64,000 nucleotides of DNA from Rallus limicola (taxonomy: Eukaryota > Chordata > Aves > Gruiformes > Rallidae): the NCBI GenBank assembly GCA_022605955.1, contig JAKCOZ010000007.1:31164991-31228990 (forward strand). Reading direction: 5' to 3'. The notes beneath the pieces were generated by a model, which saw nothing but the letters and a program-made list of their open reading frames with translations, ran no database searches and was not told the DNA's origin. Made by a program: the position numbers and the translations under genes. This document shows positions 37,419 to 49,489 of the stretch, piece after piece. Numbering within the stretch: the stretch's first letter is position 1; every line of letters begins with the position of its first letter.

Positions 37419-39901
37419 ACCAAGACTACTGGTCATCCTGTTGCAGTGGGATTCTTCTGATTACATCCAGGAACCTGTGTATTTGCAAGTCATCCTACCT
37501 TCACTTTACTGCCAGTGCATAGCAAACCAGTGAAGTGAATGGAGTTCTTGGTGCAACTCATCCTATCCTAAATTAGTTTTCAATATTTGGAGGACATGAA
37601 TCACAGTCTGAACTCTGTCAGCTCAGCTGGCTGTATCTGCATTGATTGCAGCCATAGACACATGGGCTGTAACACCCATATTGGACTCAATAATGATGAA
37701 TTCAAAAGGTTTGTGATATTCTTTTTCCTTCTTAGTTGATAAGATATAAGCAAGATGATGTGTCCAGAATATGCTAAATATGTCACTTCACTACATCCAT
37801 TTGTCAGGTTTACAGGGCTAGCTATCTCAGGACCTCACACAAAAGATGTTCTGGTTAAAAATGCTGTTTTGCAGGTGCAACAGAAAAACTAAAGCCGCTT
37901 ATATTGGAAGTACTGAAACAACCTCCAGTTCCTAGGGCAGGTGTTTAAAATATCTATTTTTATGTTTCCATTAACAGTCATACAATTTTATTTAGACTCT
38001 AGGTACAGACAATATCTATCTTGAAGCTACCTTGTGGTATGAATCTCTCTGGTCTTCTTTCTAAATTATACATTAATTAACCAGATTTTATTCCTAGAAA
38101 AATTAAGCTATTGTCAAATCACTGGGTAACTCCAGAGGCTAAATTTAATTCCTCGACCACATCCACACAGAGCCGTTTTATGAGTGTGTTGACCTGTTTG
38201 CAGAGGGTGTGATCAGGTGTCTGTCTGGCTCAATAAGTCCTGCTTCAAAGCCCTAGAGAGGAAATGCTGTGACGACAGCAATGTAAAACGCGTGTGTCAG
38301 TTGTAATTACATTGCTATTTATTTATGTTGTGTAGACACTTGGGCTTTTAGAATTAGATTAAGATAACTGTCTGGTTTTAAACAAGTCATGGAAGTGACG
38401 TGGTTATAGCCACGAGCTTGCACAAAGTAGGGACATAGGTGGCCTTGTAGCTTTGTCCCAGTTTTTGGTAGCATCAAACCCTTTTAATGCTGTGAATGGG
38501 CAGTTTCCCACACAGATAAAAGATTATCTAATTCTTCTTTGGAGTAAGTTTATTTGGTGAAAATGGCTGAGTACGATTACAGGTTTCATTAAAAAACAGT
38601 CTTATAATTAAAAAAATTACATTAGATTTAACTCAGACTACCAGCAGCAACATGAGTCTTACGCTTCCAGCTGAGCTCATGAAGCCACGTGCCTCAGTGC
38701 CCACAGATGCAAAGTGACCCAAGCCTGCTTACATCTAGAAGTGAACTACAGGATATTACAGTCACCATGACCAAGAAACAGGTGCACAGAGTTGATGTGG
38801 ATCAGGTAGCATGTGGCAACTTTTCCATGTGTCCTTGTGTCCTCCTGGCCTATTTAGAAGGATTTAATTAGTTCATGACAGAGGTACTTTCTCAATAAAT
38901 TTGTCACACAAGAAAATAGTGTCATATGCTGGTTTACAAGGTGTGGCTTCTGCTTCTCACCCCTTTCCCCCTTCTCTCCTCTTATGCCAAATGAAGGATT
39001 CTTATTTAATACCGTCCAAAATAAGCAGTCAATCATCATCCACCACACAGTGACTACTGTGCAGACAAGGATATACAGGACATTCCTACTTCTCTTTTGC
39101 ATGAACATATAATGCTATTTGCAATCTATCTATAAGCTATGGGAATCGGTGATCAGGGTTATGTTCCCAGATCCCACATCACATCTCTGTGCAGCACTGA
39201 CCTAAAGATTGCTATTCCAGGGAAATATTTCAGGCTTTCATTCACCAAGGGCCATGAGATTCTGGTGGAAGGAGTTAGCTGCATGCCAAGTATTATTAAT
39301 AACATTAACATATTAAAGACCATCTATTTGCTGCCAAGCAAAATAAAATTAAGTCATGTTAGCATAGTGGGAAAATCTCAGTCAACATAAAGAACAAAAG
39401 CCATGGTTTTAGCTAGGGAATATAGTTTCATATCTCAGGCCACATGTAATTTTGAGGTGTTTTCAATAAATTTTTTTCATTTCTTTGTCACCAAGCAGCA
39501 GGCTGATCCATAATCCCATTGTCAGTTAGCAGGGACTACCAGTTGGTTTTCCATCCATATGGAGCTATGGGAACTATGAAACATTATGTGGGTCTCCAGT
39601 TTGTTATATATGTAACTGGTACCCCCTTGGGAGCCAGGAGAGGAGAGGCTGCTGTGCTTCTGGCTCAGTCTCACAGTGAAATGCCTCCCTCACAGCAGCA
39701 GAGCCTTGAAACCAAACATCTCAGGTGGAGGTAGGGACATGACTGGCACTGCTATCTGCACAGCCTGCCAGCTCAGCAGGAGCCAAAAGCAGCTCCATCT
39801 AGTTACCTAAAAAAACACTTTTAATAAAATGTCATTAACACACTTCCAGTGACATAAAAAATATATTTCTGACTCCTTGCAGTCTTCACATTCCTTGCTG
39901 C
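37419..39901. other. Non-coding unique sequence
   Basis: No gene or repeat recognised. Short frames only. Confidence 0.5.
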
Positions 39902-40749
39902 CCTTGCACACACCAGAGGGGAGGCATATCATCCAGAGGGACCTTGACAGGCTTGAGAGGTCAGACTGTGGGAACGGCATGAAGTTCAACAAGGCCAAAT
40001 GCAAGGTCCTGTACAGGTCAGGCCAATCCCAAGCACAACAGCAGGCTGGGAAGAGAACGGATGGGAAGAAGACCTGAGGAGAAATACTTGGTGTATTGGT
40101 TGATGAAAAGCTCAACACAAGCCAGCAATGCATGTTTGAAGCCCAGAAAACCAACCATACCCTGGGTTGCATCAAAACCAGCATAACCATCAGGTCAAGG
40201 GAGGTGTTCTGCCCCTCTGCTCAGCTCTGGTGAGATCCTACCTGCAGTACTGCATCCAGCTCTGGGGTCACCAGTATAAGAAGGGTATGGAGCTGTTGGA
40301 ATGAGTCCAGAGAAGGCCATGAAGATGATCAGAGGGCTCGAGCACCTTTCCTATGAGGACAGGTCGAGAGAGTTGGGCTTGTTCAGCCTGGAGAAGTCTC
40401 TGGGGACAACATGTAGCAACCTTCCAGTACCTGAAGGAGCCTACAGGAAAGATGGGGATGGGCTGATTGTCAGTGACAGGACGAGGGGTAGTAGGTTTAA
40501 ACTGAAAGACAGTGGATTTAGATTAGACATTAAGAAGAAATTCTTTACAATGTGGGAGGTGAAACCTGGCACAGGCTGCCCAGAGAATCTGTGCCTGCCC
40601 CCTCCCTGGCAGTGTTCAAGGACAGGTCGGATGGGTCTTTGGGCAACCTGGTCTGGTGGAGGTTGTCCCTACCCATGGCAGGGGGTTGGAACTAGATGAC
40701 CTTTGATGTCCCTTCCAGCCCAAACCCTTCTATGATTCTATGATTCTAA
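39902..40749 (+). mobile_element. Longest CR1 LINE copy in the window
   Basis: About 850 bp. It runs from the late reverse-transcriptase part of ORF2 (a RDLDRLER region, 'atgaagttcaacaaggccaa') through 'cttggtgtattggttgatg' (LGVLVDEKL), the 'ctgcagtactgcatccagctctgg' block, the KMIRGLEHLSYEDR region and the C-terminal KKFFT block. It ends in the 3' UTR and two octamers (ttctatgattctatgattct). It is 5'-truncated relative to a full element of about 4-5 kb. Stops and frameshifts interrupt ORF2, so it cannot move by itself. Confidence 0.97.
39935..40590 (+). pseudogene. Broken CR1 ORF2 C-terminal remnant
   Basis: This is the part of the CR1 at 39902-40749 that once encoded the end of the ORF2 polyprotein (endonuclease plus reverse transcriptase, used in target-primed reverse transcription). 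A TGA interrupts it at about 40076 and frame changes occur around 40210-40310. The frame at 40301-40699 holds KMIRGLEHLSYEDR and LGLFSLEK, then a rearranged stretch, then DRTRGSRFKL and LDIKKKFFT. Past that it leaves the family frame. The endonuclease and the catalytic YADD-type part of the RT lie upstream of the truncation and are absent. Confidence 0.85.
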
Positions 40750-43700
40750 TTTCAATGGCTCTGGCTTCTCTGGTTCAGGAAAAAAAAATGTGTTCATAAC
40801 TGCTTGGGATTGTCAGTTCATATCTACTTGGTCAAGGGTAGTATTCTCCATTATTGGCCATAAGACCTGAGATTTGCTTTTGTCCACATCAGTCACTTGG
40901 AACCACATGAAATGCTACACAAATCATATAATTAGATGACGTTTCAGGCTGAGTAGGACCATCAAATGTGAAGAGTCAGCTCTTACCATGGCCTCAGTCA
41001 AGGGCAGCAGTAAAGAGCTAGCTGCTTTATAAACAGGCAAGCTCAAGCTACTTAGATCATAAAAGGACACGAGGAAATGTGCTGCATTCTGAGTGCAGAC
41101 TATGCAGTAGGCAGCAGAGAGACCCAGATAAAGGCAGCCTTGATTTTCACATACATGTAAGATGATTTGCATAATTAATACCAAAATACTTGCAGAGGCA
41201 AGTCTGGCTGGTACATGTATAAGTGTACCTTCATTGCTGGAGGGAAATGTGTTCTCAAACTGACTTATGGCTGCAAACATATGAAATACGAAAAAAATAT
41301 ACAGCCATATCTGTGATGGCTTTAAAGGTGTCCTGGTCTGCACTAATATAAGGTGAAATGAAACTGATGCTCCTCACTATTTCTTAATGGCCTACTGTCA
41401 AGTAATTCTTGATCCTGAGCATTGACAGTGATCTGCTAGAAGCAGGGGGAAACTATTACCGAGTAATTGATGCCTGGAAATTGTGATGGTGCCACAGAAT
41501 AGCTCCAAAATTAGCTTCCAGGATTCTGCAGTATCCTTCTAGACATAAAAGGCAGTTGAATTTGATGAAGTGAGCATCAATTCATGCAGCACATAGAAAA
41601 AAAATCCTCACTCTATTACCAAAAAAATGTTTTAAATTGCCTTTTATTTTAATGTTCAGTCCTACACACCAAATCTGCCTTTTCTTTTCTTCTAGTTGCT
41701 TACACATATTGATCATATTCAAATTATTATTCAGAAAATGTATGCATAGATGCCATTAATTGTAGCGCACTGACTGTGAGGATCATGTTGGGAAAAACAC
41801 TACAGATGAAGGAACAGATGCAGAAATGTTATGCAACGTGATAACTTCATTCAAAAAAGTCAGTGATGATAAAGGAGAAAGAAAAGTGCATTGTGCTTCC
41901 CTAAGCAGCTCCTGGCTTTCTCAGCCAGGGTCATTTAGAGCTACTGGCCTAAGATTAGTGGCATTTTACTGTCAGCCTGAAATTCTAACACCTTAATTAA
42001 TTTTATTTTGGCAGAAGCTAATGTTAGCGAGAGGCAGATGCATTCTTAATAGCTGGAAAAAGAATTTCCTGTTCATACCTATTTACAGTTGTTTGCATTT
42101 CATTCCTCCTTATTTAGATGATGTTTTAATAATTCACCAGTTCATGAAAGGCTAGAGACATTTCCTCAGGAGATCTGGTCCTAATGAAAGAGTAAATAAG
42201 GTATTTTAGATCAGTGTTGCTGACATACACTACTGGTGATGTTATGTTTGAAGTACAAGAGTTCTCATAGGATTTACTATGGAAAGGAAGCTGGTATTTC
42301 AAATTCCAGTGGTTGCCCAGACAGATTTCTGTTTGCTAGCAAGGATGACAAAATGCTTTTTGCTACTTTTACATTGCAAACCATTTTCCTCCTGCGGTTA
42401 ATTTATTCCAGGTGAAGGTTTTTGGATAAAGTCTGTGTGTAGAATCTACAAATAGTTAGGTTCTTTCAGGAGATTGTACAAAACAGTGTTAAATATAATA
42501 ATCATCAGAAATAAAAATGGCATGTCTCAGCAAAAATAAACATTGAAGGAAGGCGAAGGGAACACCACATCCTCCTGCACTGAGAGCCAGGAAGAAATCC
42601 TCTTGGGAAGATCAAAATGGATTTGCAATGGATGAAAGAAAAAGAACACAGTGTGAGAGGATGCCTTTTTCTCAGCCTTAGGCAATACCTAGCACATTTT
42701 TACTAGCTGGAAGAGAGTTCAGCTGCTGGTTACAAAATAACCATGGCAGAGCTGCAAGTCTGAGTTTGCCAAATTTAAAGGGCAACATTTATGGGGGCGA
42801 GGTGGCAGGAAAACCCATCCCAACAATTCAGTGGGAGAAAACACCTTCACAGGACCACTGAGAAGGGCCAGGAAATGAACACATTTAGTGATCCTGATCA
42901 AATGCATCTCTTCCAGCTCGTAGTTATTTCAGGGGTAAGATCCAGACAAGAAGCACCAAAGCCTCTTTTGGATGGACTGAGCTTGTAGATTCTGTGGGTG
43001 GTCTTCCACCACACTTCTCCAACATGTAGAAGGTCTTGCTGGTTCACTTACCCTATGATTTTATGTTTGTCTAACACACTGAAATTATGCTGTTGTCTTG
43101 GACACAATGGAATTGCACAAAAGCTTCATCATGATAAACATAAAGTTTTGAATATGATTCCATTTATTCTGTTTCAGGCACACACTCGCAGTTCTGCTGT
43201 GCTTTCCCTTTGACCATACCCAGTTCTCCATGGGCTTTTCTGCGTTTGCTGATTTCTTAGTTGCTGCTTGCCGGTTCCTTCTCCAACACTATTTTTCAGA
43301 AATACTCACCAAAATCTCAAGCACGCAGCTACCAGCACTCCCTCAGCCCTGGTGCTTTGTATATTCATGGTAGTTTTGAAGCTGCGCAAGAAAGCCACAA
43401 AATCTAGTGCTTAACATGCTAAATTCTGAACCAATCTATACCGGCACAGGCTCACATGACCAGGAAAGGAAAACCACTTTGTGTTAACTGGCATTACACC
43501 CACAGACCTGGTGAAAAAGTTTATGTCTAGAGGCTGAATTGAAACCATAGATATTTGAATATGTATATTTAAAAATTAGGATTCCTGATAAATTCAGTGA
43601 TTTGACATAACACTTTGACCAGCAACTTCCATGGGTTTTTTTAGCAAGTTGTATAAAGAAGTGAAACATAAATTGAAACGTAGCTTTCTGTGGTCATTCT

Positions 43701-46700
43701 CTGTACCTGGTGACTCCTAATTTTAGAAGCACTCCAAACTATAACCATTCTTAAACTAAAGGCTGTACAGGTTGTTTTTTACAGAGCCATAATCATCTAA
43801 AGATGGAAACTAAAAACAGCAGTGTGGCTAATGCACCCCTGAGTGCAATGGAGTGTTTGCAAATCTCCAGTTTCACAAACTAGCCCAGGATTTTGACTAA
43901 GCTTGATTTGTAAGAGTTCACTGACCTAATCACCCAGAGGGCCAAGGTTGTTCAGGGTCTAAGGAAACAGTGTGTGCTTTAGGTCATATTTCTTTGCAAA
44001 ATTAGGGGAAGACACTTTTCCTGTCCGTTTTACAGACCGGCAGCTTCCCAAAAGATGCTGGGTATTGTCTGCTTTGTCATGACCCTGGCACAATTCCAGG
44101 AGTGATTTCCTCCTAACCAAAGAGGTATGTCAGTGCCAAGAATCGGGATCTTTCAGCAGGATTTTTTCACAAGAAATGATTCAGTGATTGTCCTGAAGAA
44201 AAATACAAGTTATATTTACAAGTCAAAAAGCAACTAAACAAAGGCACTAAAGTTAATAAGGTTATCTTAATATGGCATAAGACATCTGCCCACGGAAGCA
44301 GTGCTCCCCTACAAAGCAGGGGATATAGGTCTTCTGACATGCTCCTCAAGGACCAGGCACTAGCTGAGTCCTGACCAAACTGTCAATCTGGGGTGGGTCA
44401 AAACCTAGAAGAAAAAAAATACAAAGTACTAATGGCAGGTCACAAAGGATGAAGAAAAGGGAAGTGGTGCGAGGTCAAATGGGACTGAGAGGGCAGTGGA
44501 GGGGGAGCAGAGACCACAGAGAGAACAGAGTAGCCCAGCAGTGCCCACAGCTCACAGAGGTTCTCCAAGCAAAGCCAGGTAGAGTTGGTTGGCATGCAGC
44601 TTGCTCCACATTGATACCTTCAGGACAGTGGCCGGGCTAAGGTCTCCACGTGGGACCCTGAGGTAATTCACTGTGGGGAGCCAGTTCCAAGTGCCTGAAA
44701 TCATAAAAACCCACCCGATAAGTACGTCTTAGTATGAAGCCCAGAAAACATGTTTTGAACAGGATATGAGAGTATAGATCATGAGACCTGCTGGGATAGC
44801 ACTGGGAGATTATGTGGGGTCCTAGGGCTACTGAAGCCAACCTGAGCCATCTTGTCCATACATCTTGGGAGGGGGGGCGGGTGGAGAGAGGGTAATTTTT
44901 TTACAAACTGTTTTTTAAAAAAGAAACCAGTCAGTTGATTTCAAAAGAGAAAAGAGTTAGCACGTGCATGGAGACATGGGAAAACTAAGTTGCATGACAG
45001 TGTAGGCATCCTAAAGGTAGAAAACCTCTAGCAGAAAACAGCCATGTCCTTTTAAGATGAATACATTATTCAAGTGTCTAGTTAGCCTTGTCTGCTGAGC
45101 ATTTAAACAGAAAAGTGGACTAATGAATATCCGACTGTGCTGGAAGGTCTGTGCTTTCATCCCAAAGCCTTCTATTTGGGGGGTTTGATTTTAATTTACT
45201 TCTTGCACATAAAAGCCACAGAGAAGAAAAAAATCAAAATGTACCAGTGTCTGGGCCTAAGCCTCATGCAGCTCAGGTTTTGACAAGGAACACAGAAAGC
45301 TGAAGCTGACAGCATTTCCCTAAACATGACAACACTGATCAAGAGACAGCTCCTGTGGCTCTGAGCTACTCCAGTCTTGGGAGCATTCAGATGCCAGATT
45401 TGACTTGACAGATGTTCTGCTACAGATGACACTCCATCTACGTGAGACCAGGGAAACGACTGTGGTCCTTCTGATCATGCATGCACAGGCCATACCCAGT
45501 GTCGCTTGACACATGCATCCTTGGGTCAGGGGCCAGTGAGCCTTTCTCGTGGGAGGTAGTTCCTAGACGTGCAGGCAGCAAAGGAAAGTGGAAATTTCTG
45601 ACAGATCCATGGAGCTGTTTTGTTGCTGGGGCCGCAACTTTAGACAATTTGTGGGACTTTTCAGGTTGTTTCTGATATAAGACAGGATGAACTGTGGGGT
45701 CTAGCACCTCTTTTGTTAGGCCAGCTATCTGTGAAGAAGATACTATGTTTCTTTACTCCTGGATCCAAGAATTTTTCAGCTACCACATGGCAAACTTTTG
45801 CTAGGATTTTTCTCATGATTATAATCCCAGTGCTCAGCCTTGTTATACCCTTGGCTTTCAGATAATTTTTGCTTGCATCTTTGTATTTTTGGCTTGTCTA
45901 CTCACATCTTCGTCAATCCATAGAAGCAATAGCCTGTCCTCTATGTTTAATTTCAATTCAGAGTGAAAACCCTCCAACTATTTTGGATTACTGATTAGTC
46001 TTGCATGCACTTCAGTTTTGGATGATGTTTGTCATCATCACATCTAATTCCATAAAGATTGTACTTGTTTCTTAAGTTTATCCTGAATTAAGGACAGCTG
46101 TTAGACCTGCTAGCTTCCAAAGTTTTTTCAACCAGAATAATGTCATACAAGCTTTCTGCCGCTGGTCATTAGGACTAATACAATATTTATTTTAAATTCA
46201 GTCATTGGCATAACCTTAGATTTACTTCTTTCCTCTACAACCTATTCATTTGGAACATCCTCAATCTTATTTCATGGTCTGTTGCACCTCCACAGTTTTT
46301 CTTTTTACACCATAGGATCCCTACTTCTTTTTCAAAGTAACCCCTTTCCTGATCTTATTGATTTTCCATTATCTTAGAATCCTGTGCACATGCTTACCTC
46401 TTCTCAACCAATATCTAGTTTATCCTTTAGAAATTAAATTCTGTTATCCAAAGTCTTAAGTCACACAAACTGCTGGTAACCTCTCTGACCTCTGTCAAAA
46501 ATTGTTTATTACACCACCTTGTTATGCAGTCCCCTTGGTGGATACATACCTTGGATTTATTACTTAAAGATCTGCCTCATTCTTCCTGATAGGCAGAGGA
46601 AAGCGTAGTTTATTTTTTTATAAATACTCTTCTTCCTCAATTAAACACACAAACGTCCCCCAGCTTGTTTCTGATTCATGGAATAGCTTATGGCTTCGTT

Positions 46701-49467
46701 TTTCATCAGCCTTGTTCTGCGGGAAACATTTTCACAGATAAAAGAATTCTTCAAATAAAAAATATGAATATTATGTTTAAATTATGGGGTCATAAGCAGT
46801 ACTTAGCAATAACAGGATAAACCAAAGTGCATTAAATCATTTGAGTTTTAAAATCCAGCTGTGGATAAATGGAGGCAAAATAATGATCACAAGCAAGGGC
46901 TGGATAGTAGCTTGCAGATAGGTTGGGGTATTTCGGTTTCCAAGTCCATATCTTCTCACAAGTCATCCATTCCTTTAGCAGTATCTGGCATGCATGCTGG
47001 CAACCTTACCAAAGTTCCTGTCCTACAAAGAAGTCCATGAGTAAATCTTATTAATATGGGAATAATCCTATTTCTGGGAAAACTAAAGAAACAAGGTCAG
47101 AGAGACAACTACGTAAAAATGTAGAGTCTATCCTTAGGGGACGTTTTCCACTTACTTAATGGCCCAGTACCAGACCTTGAGGATAAATCCTGACTCAATT
47201 AATTCAGCAGTAATTTTGCCACTGACTTCAGTGGTGCAGGACTTCACTCCTCTTGTTCACATGGACCCAGATCAGAGCCCATGTGAGTTAGTAGCCCAAG
47301 GGCATGATGAATTTTTCTTATTTATGACAAACTTTTGACTTGTTTCTCTATGATCCAAGAGCTCTCTGTGGATTCTCATAAGTGTAAGACCAGTATTTGC
47401 TTTGGAGGCTAGCATATATCTCATACATCTCATCTTTCCTACTTTGCTTAAGCATCTTCTTCCTTGGGCAAACTGTTTCTCAGCCCAGAGGACAAGCTGT
47501 TTTTTAGTAGGAAGTAAAATGCAAAAACAGTTTCCAGAATCAAAAAATATGTTCTTGATTTTTAGACTAATGTAAGCCATGTTCTGAAGACCTGGACATG
47601 TTGCAAAACATAAAACTTTTGTTTTCCATTACTGTTTGCTAACTGGTACATTTTACACCAAGTGAGAATCAACAAGGAAATGCATGACTGTGCTAGCAAG
47701 GCCTGAACTGGCTTTCATCTTCCACAAAGTTTTCTATTCTAGCAACAGAAAATCATGGTAGGTTAGGGGGACTAATTCATTTAGACATACGTGCCCACAA
47801 GTTTGAATTAATAGCTTTCTTCCTCCAGTATCACTACTTTTTGGTCAATCAAAAATTAGACACTAGCAGGAATTGTATAACATCACTGACTTCCAAAAAA
47901 CTTTCAGAGAGCTCCTGGTAATGATTAGGAAAAGCTACATCAAAAAAATACTAACCCACCCACAAAAACCCCCGAAGTCATTAAACTGTTTAGAAAGGGT
48001 ACAGATTTTCTAGGGAAAAAATTATGTCTTCAGACTCTAGGTTTTAATGTGTCTAATTTTTCTCTTCTACAATAGCCTCCTATTCCTCTACACTGTTTAA
48101 TGAGCCATCCCATTGTGACAGCCAAAAACAGCCAAACTGAATTTTCAAACAAGATTGATGCTTGGAGACTCCTTAAAGTTCATTTGAAAGCCCATGGTAA
48201 CCCCATGGGAGAGTCCATGCTGGACTCTTCTAGCAGTAAATTACTGTACCTGCCTTAAAATCTTTGGCTTGTTTGAGTCTGTTGATCTTGATCATTGTAT
48301 CTGGGAAAGAAAGCTCATCTCTACACATTTAGTTTCTCTGTAGTCACACCTATCAAAACATGAAGAAGAAAGCTTTTGGTGTAGACCCTCTACTACCCTG
48401 TAAGTTGGAAAAAATGTCAAAGTCATGAAAGACAGAACTAAAATATATAACAGGAAAAAAGTCACATGAGAAATGAGGGATTCTTCAGACCTTGGTACCA
48501 AATGTGCAAGTTAGCTAATGGATAACTTCTACCCAACTACATCTTATGACTGAGATTCAGTCCAGGTCAACAGTCAGTTTGATATGGCAGGCTTTGAGGG
48601 AGAAAAATAATAGGGGATTGCCCATTTGAGGTTGGGTGCTGGTGGTTATTGCCAAAAGGAATTGCTGAAGGCTCATCTTCAGAAAAATTAGCTGCCTGAA
48701 ATTGATAGTTGCAAGCATTTTTCCTAGTGATTGACAGACAAGCACAAAAGAAATAGCTCTCCTGACCTCAAAAAAGGTAAGAGGTAATCCCTAACTGAGC
48801 CTTGCCACTTAGATTTGAAGTGCTCCTAGATTGTATTTACAGGGTCTCTGGTTACTAGAACAGACACTGAAAAAACAAGCATCTGGAAAGGAAACTTTCA
48901 AAATCTTCTGCACTGTTGTTTTCATCACTGTTGGCTTTGTTTCCAGAAAAATAAAGCAAACCCTGTCTTTATTAAACTAGTTCTTACACAATAGTCTGAA
49001 ATAAAATGGATTATGTATTCTATCATACACAAGCATAAACTCAAATTTTGTATAAAATTACTTTAAAATTGTGTGAGCCTTTATTTTCAGTTGCACCTAA
49101 ACTGTGAAAACTCTGGCTCAGACAGCAAAAATATTGACCTAGTAAAAGAATCTGGCAACCTATTTTCCTCCTTTCTTATAATAAAAACTTTTCTCCATAC
49201 TATTTGGAAAGAAACCAATCTCCTCTTTGACTTTGTAGGTGAGTTAGAATTTGTCCTGCCAAAGAGTTCAGAGGTTTGTGATGAGAAATTATCTTGGGCC
49301 AAAGTGAAGCTCTGAAGAGGATCCACTTGTTAAAATGTCTTTCCCCTCTCCCTGCCCAAGGGAAAAAAAAAATGCTTTCCTGATTAAACTGGGGCTAGTT
49401 AAAGTCCTTTCTCTTTTTATTGTGCTAGCTCCCTAGGAGCTAAAAGGAGATATGAGAACCAATCCCT
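40750..49467. other. Non-coding, AT-rich sequence
   Basis: The longest stretch without a young repeat in the window. Contains the old relic at 47176-47251 and an A/T palindrome TTTTTTAAAAAA at 44911-44922. A 139-codon minus frame at 40924-41343 and a 102-codon minus frame at 47272-47580 show no family pattern. No promoter or RNA gene recognised. Confidence 0.5.
47176..47251 (+). repeat. Ancient amniote repeat relic
   Basis: 'ccttgaggataaatcctgactc', 'ttttgccactgacttcagtgg' and 'tgcaggacttcac' match an old bird/reptile dispersed repeat of the same type as 14134-14205 and 34636-34762, in which 'tgccattgacttcagtggg' is followed by 'caggatttcac'. It is probably CR1/L3-derived. Confidence 0.5.
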
Positions 49468-49489
49468 ACACACACACACACACACACAC
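49468..49489 (+). repeat. (AC)11 microsatellite
   Basis: An uninterrupted dinucleotide run of 22 bases, likely to be polymorphic in length. Confidence 0.97.

Noticed and set aside
39902..40749. The long CR1 as a possibly active element or a host gene exon
   Set aside because: It lacks the 5' UTR, ORF1, endonuclease and catalytic reverse-transcriptase regions, and its ORF2 remnant carries stops and frameshifts.
40924..41343. A 139-codon minus frame with hydrophobic stretches
   Set aside because: No motif, no supporting splice sites or promoter. Likely chance.
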